This document shows positions 6,372 through 8,818 of a stretch of DNA of 8,818 bases, in pieces. The notes beneath the pieces were generated by a model, which saw nothing but the letters and a program-made list of their open reading frames with translations, did no database searches and was not told the origin of the DNA. A program made the position numbers and the translations under genes. The number at the start of each line of letters is the position of its first letter. Position 1 is the stretch's first letter. Origin of the DNA: UBA8337 sp965657665 (GTDB lineage Bacteria; Pseudomonadota; Alphaproteobacteria; RS24); assembly GCA_965657665.1 (NCBI GenBank), contig CBFHPF010000055.1:1-8818 (forward strand). The letters run 5' to 3'.

Positions 6372-7883
6372 TTACTGCATTTTCATGGCTGAAACATCAG
6401 GCCAGCGGTCAGCCCAAGGCCGCGCCGCCTCCAACTCATAAGCCAAATGTAACAATGTGGCTTCGTCGCCATGCGCTGCCGCAAATTGCGACCCGATAGG
6501 CAAACCATCACGGCTGGTATAAAGCGGCAGGCTAATCGCCGGATTGCCCGACGCATTATACTGCGCCGTGTAAGTGACATAATCCATCGTCGCGGCATAA
6601 ATCTCTTCAAAGCTTTTATCGCCACTTTGCTCGCCAAGCAGCATTGGCGGCTTGAACAAGACCGGCGATAAAATCACATCATAATCTTCAAAGAAGTCGC
6701 GATATTTCGCCTCGATTGACTTCACATAAGCCAACGCGTCTTTATCAATGTCAGGGTTTTGCGCCCGACGGGTTTTATAAAGATCGGCCAGCCCGTGTGA
6801 GAACGGTTCCAGCATATCATCGGCATTGACCCAGCGCCCCTGCATCAGGCCGATAAGGCGTGCGTTTTCAACCAGCGTCAGGGCCGAAGACGACCAAACA
6901 TTCATAAACTGGTCAACAAAAGCGTCATCAACAATAACCGCCGCATCATTGGCTTCGACATTGTGCCCGAGATTGGCACAAAGTTTAGCGGCGCGTTCAG
7001 TCGCCCGCTTTACATCAGCATGCGGCTCGCGCCCGTCAAAAGTTTTGGTGAAAAAGGCGATTTTCAAACGCTTTTTAGACGGCCCATCAACAAAGCCGAC
7101 CGGCGCATAATCAGCTCCACTGCCTTTCTTCTCACCGGCATTGAGAATTTGCGCCGTATCACGCACGGAGCGAGAAACCGCCAAACGCACGGCAATATCA
7201 GCCTCACCCAATGGCGGCGTATTGGTGTAAAGACGTTGGCGCGTCGGCTTGATGCCGACAAGACCGTTAACCGATGCCGGAATACGAATAGAGCCACCGC
7301 CATCTGAGGCATGTGCAAACGGCACCATGCCCGAGGCCACTGCCGCACCGGCACCGCCCGAACTGCCACCCGTATGATAGGCCGCATTATAAGGATTGCG
7401 CGCCGCGCCCAAGAGCAGGCTTTCGGTTGTCGAGACAAAGCCAAACTCCGGCGTGTTGGTTTTGCCGATAATCACCAGACCGGCATTTTTCGCGCTAACG
7501 ACGCTGCCATTGTCAAAATCGGCAACATTATATTCAAACAATTTTGACCCGAATGTCAGTGGCTCGCCTTCTAACTCAGACAAATCTTTAATTAGATACG
7601 GCACGCCTTTAAACGGCCCGTCGGGTAGCTCGCCTTGCGCAGCTTCGCGGCCTTGGTCATACATTTTATGCACCACCGCATTGAGCGCCGGATTGAGTTT
7701 TTCGATGCGCTTAATCGCGGCTTCAACCAATTCCAAAGGTGACACTTGCCCGCTGCGCACCAGCGCTGCCTGACCCATACCGTCATATTTCACAAACTCA
7801 TCTGTTGCGGCGATGGCCGGACGGCTCATTGTTGCGGTGAGTGCCAACGCGCTGGCACCAGCCAAAAATTCTCTTCTTTTCAT
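6372..7883 (-). CDS. Tat-exported amidase (amidase-signature family, NylA-like)
   Basis: A 503-residue amidase-signature hydrolase with a twin-arginine signal: KRREFL at residues 2-7, hydrophobic core to about residue 19, and probable cleavage after AIA (residue 25). The Ser-cisSer-Lys triad is complete: Lys99 in YLIKDLS, Ser174 in TGGSSGGAG and Ser198 in DGGGSIRIPAS. The overall pattern, including VRSGQVSPLELVEAAI near the start and NASGNPAISLPLY near the end, resembles 6-aminohexanoate cyclic-dimer hydrolase (NylA) and related amidases. The enzyme should hydrolyse an amide in the periplasm; the natural substrate is unknown. The start at 7883 follows GGGAGGGA by 4 bases and begins the Tat signal. 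A frame extended to 7949 adds 22 residues that would displace the signal. A weak minus-strand -10, TATATT (7935-7940), is the only promoter hint. It is transcribed divergently from the last SDR. Confidence 0.9.
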   Translation of the reverse strand: MKRREFLAGASALALTATMSRPAIAATDEFVKYDGMGQAALVRSGQVSPLELVEAAIKRIEKLNPALNAVVHKMYDQGREAAQGELPDGPFKGVPYLIKDLSELEGEPLTFGSKLFEYNVADFDNGSVVSAKNAGLVIIGKTNTPEFGFVSTTESLLLGAARNPYNAAYHTGGSSGGAGAAVASGMVPFAHASDGGGSIRIPASVNGLVGIKPTRQRLYTNTPPLGEADIAVRLAVSRSVRDTAQILNAGEKKGSGADYAPVGFVDGPSKKRLKIAFFTKTFDGREPHADVKRATERAAKLCANLGHNVEANDAAVIVDDAFVDQFMNVWSSSALTLVENARLIGLMQGRWVNADDMLEPFSHGLADLYKTRRAQNPDIDKDALAYVKSIEAKYRDFFEDYDVILSPVLFKPPMLLGEQSGDKSFEEIYAATMDYVTYTAQYNASGNPAISLPLYTSRDGLPIGSQFAAAHGDEATLLHLAYELEAARPWADRWPDVSAMKMQ

Positions 7884-8042
7884 TTGTCCCTCCCAGGCAG
7901 AAACACAGTGTGCCTCAGTTATTTTTACCGCGTCAATATACTTATTCACTCAACAATCGCGACAAGCTGAAACCCGCGATAGGTTGCATTGCTGTTTAAT
8001 TTCGATACTGTTTAAAACATCAATGTTGACTGGGGGGCTCAC
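7884..8042. promoter_or_regulatory. Divergent intergenic region with direct repeat and palindrome
   Basis: This 159-bp gap carries the leaders of the amidase (-) and the last SDR (+). The SDR side has two copies of CTGTTTAA (7992-7999 and 8008-8015), exactly 16 bp apart. The second copy is followed directly by a palindrome AACAT-CA-ATGTT (8016-8027). The SDR ribosome binding site, a run of G at 8032-8037, follows. A weak promoter pair TTGCAT (7984-7989) and TACTGT (8006-8011) would overlap the repeats. The cluster looks like a regulator-binding region, but no regulator gene is in the window. Confidence 0.35.
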
Positions 8043-8818
8043 ATGACAGACAGAAATTCATTCGGACATCACTCAACAACAGATGAGGTTTTGGATGGCA
8101 TTGACCTGACTGGAAAGCGCGCTTTGGTCACCGGTGGTGCATCTGGGATTGGCGCAGAAACCGTCCGCGCCCTCGCCTCCAAAGGGGCGGAAGTGATTAT
8201 CGCGGCGCGCAGCCAAGAACACGCCGAAAAAGTGAAAGCCAAAACCATCGCCGCCACCGGCAATGATAAAATTGACTTTTTGTTTTTGGAACTTGCCTCA
8301 TTGAGCAAGCTGAAAGCATCGGCAGATGATTTTTTAGGCCGCTATGACAGCCTCGATTTGCTGATTAACAATGCCGGCATTATGGCTTGTCCGCAGGATA
8401 AAACCGAAGACGGTTTTGAATTGCAATTCGGCTCCAACCATATCGGCCATTTTTACTTTACCAATCTGATTATGCCGGCGCTGCTGAAAGCCGCTCCCTC
8501 GCGCATCATTTCTCTATCATCGCTCGGTCATCGTGCCTCGCCTATCGTGTTCAGCGATATTCATTATGAAGACCGTGACTATGAAAAATGGGAAGCCTAT
8601 GGGCAGGCCAAAACCGCCAATGCGCTTTTTGCTGTCGAGTTGAATAAACGCTTTGCCGATAAAGGCGTGGAGGCTTTTGCCGTGCATCCAGGGGTCATCG
8701 CCACGCGTCTCTCTCGACACATGACGCAAGAAGATTTCGATCGGATATTAAGCGAAAACAAACCGGGTAAAGATGACGGCGAAAGCAAATCAACCGTCGG
8801 CATGAAAAGCGTTGAGCA
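8043..8818 (+). CDS. SDR family oxidoreductase (retinol dehydrogenase / WWOX type), cut by window end
   Basis: The first 258 codons of a short-chain dehydrogenase; the frame is open at the right edge. A roughly 23-residue leader precedes the Rossmann strand. ALVTGGASGIG (residues 27-37) is the cofactor loop. Arg56 after strand 2 (IIAARS) suggests NADP(H) preference. NNAGIM (109-114), SNHIGHFYFTNL (131-142), SLSS (157-160) and YGQAKTAN (186-193, catalytic Tyr186 and Lys190) follow. VHPGVIATRL (214-223) is the usual PG motif. The N-H-x-G-H-F and Y-x-Q-x-K-x-A-N patterns place it with the retinol dehydrogenase/WWOX-like branch, whose members normally have about 300-320 residues, so roughly 50 are missing. 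In bacteria these are usually uncharacterised NADP-linked reductases. The ATG at 8043 has only a G-rich run 5 bases upstream. No better start is visible. Confidence 0.88.
   Translation, partial: MTDRNSFGHHSTTDEVLDGIDLTGKRALVTGGASGIGAETVRALASKGAEVIIAARSQEHAEKVKAKTIAATGNDKIDFLFLELASLSKLKASADDFLGRYDSLDLLINNAGIMACPQDKTEDGFELQFGSNHIGHFYFTNLIMPALLKAAPSRIISLSSLGHRASPIVFSDIHYEDRDYEKWEAYGQAKTANALFAVELNKRFADKGVEAFAVHPGVIATRLSRHMTQEDFDRILSENKPGKDDGESKSTVGMKSVE

Noticed and set aside
1..8818. CRISPR arrays, transposases, tRNA or rRNA genes, toxin-antitoxin pairs and defence genes
   Set aside because: No regularly spaced repeats, terminal inverted repeats, cloverleaf sequence or matching protein motifs were seen in any frame.

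Overview
The window is an ordinary bacterial chromosomal segment. It carries nine protein genes, two of them cut by the window edges, and I see no RNA gene, insertion sequence, CRISPR array or phage gene. The moderately high GC (mid-fifties percent by eye), strong GGAGG-type ribosome binding sites, a TTGACA-type promoter and the gene set fit a Gram-negative proteobacterium. That gene set includes a Tat-exported amidase, a LolA-like periplasmic protein, a DadA-type dehydrogenase and a P-loop glycerate kinase. The overall feel is alphaproteobacterial, but no marker gene here proves a lineage.

Layout. At the left edge is the C-terminal end of a quinone oxidoreductase/zinc-type alcohol dehydrogenase (1-162, +). 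It overlaps an FAD-dependent aromatic-ring monooxygenase (141-1346, +), and the two probably share a transcript. Converging on them with 9 bp between stop codons is a DadA-type D-amino-acid dehydrogenase (1356-2630, -). Divergent from it is an oversized glutathione S-transferase-like protein (2790-3848, +) behind a near-consensus promoter. A palindrome is centred on the predicted transcription start of that gene. Next, on the minus strand, a LolA-like secreted protein (4657-5421) is followed by an SDR oxidoreductase (3850-4587), probably a two-gene operon. A P-loop kinase of the D-glycerate 3-kinase type (5557-6345, +) diverges from this pair. It converges on a Tat-exported, NylA-like amidase (6372-7883, -). 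An SDR of the retinol-dehydrogenase/WWOX type (8043 to the right edge, +) diverges from the amidase.

How the genes relate. Strands alternate often, so most genes look like single transcription units and no single pathway explains the region. The theme is general redox and small-molecule catabolism: two SDRs, a quinone reductase, an FAD monooxygenase, an FAD amino-acid dehydrogenase, a GST, an amidase and a glycerate kinase. The gaps between genes are all under 160 bp and hold the regulatory signals described below.

I found no convincing new multi-gene system. The best leads are the palindrome centred on the predicted start of the GST transcript, a perfect 20-bp palindrome with extra flanking complementarity near the 3' end of dadA, the oversized GST itself, the repeat-rich gap before the last SDR, and an SDR that lacks the canonical NNAG motif.
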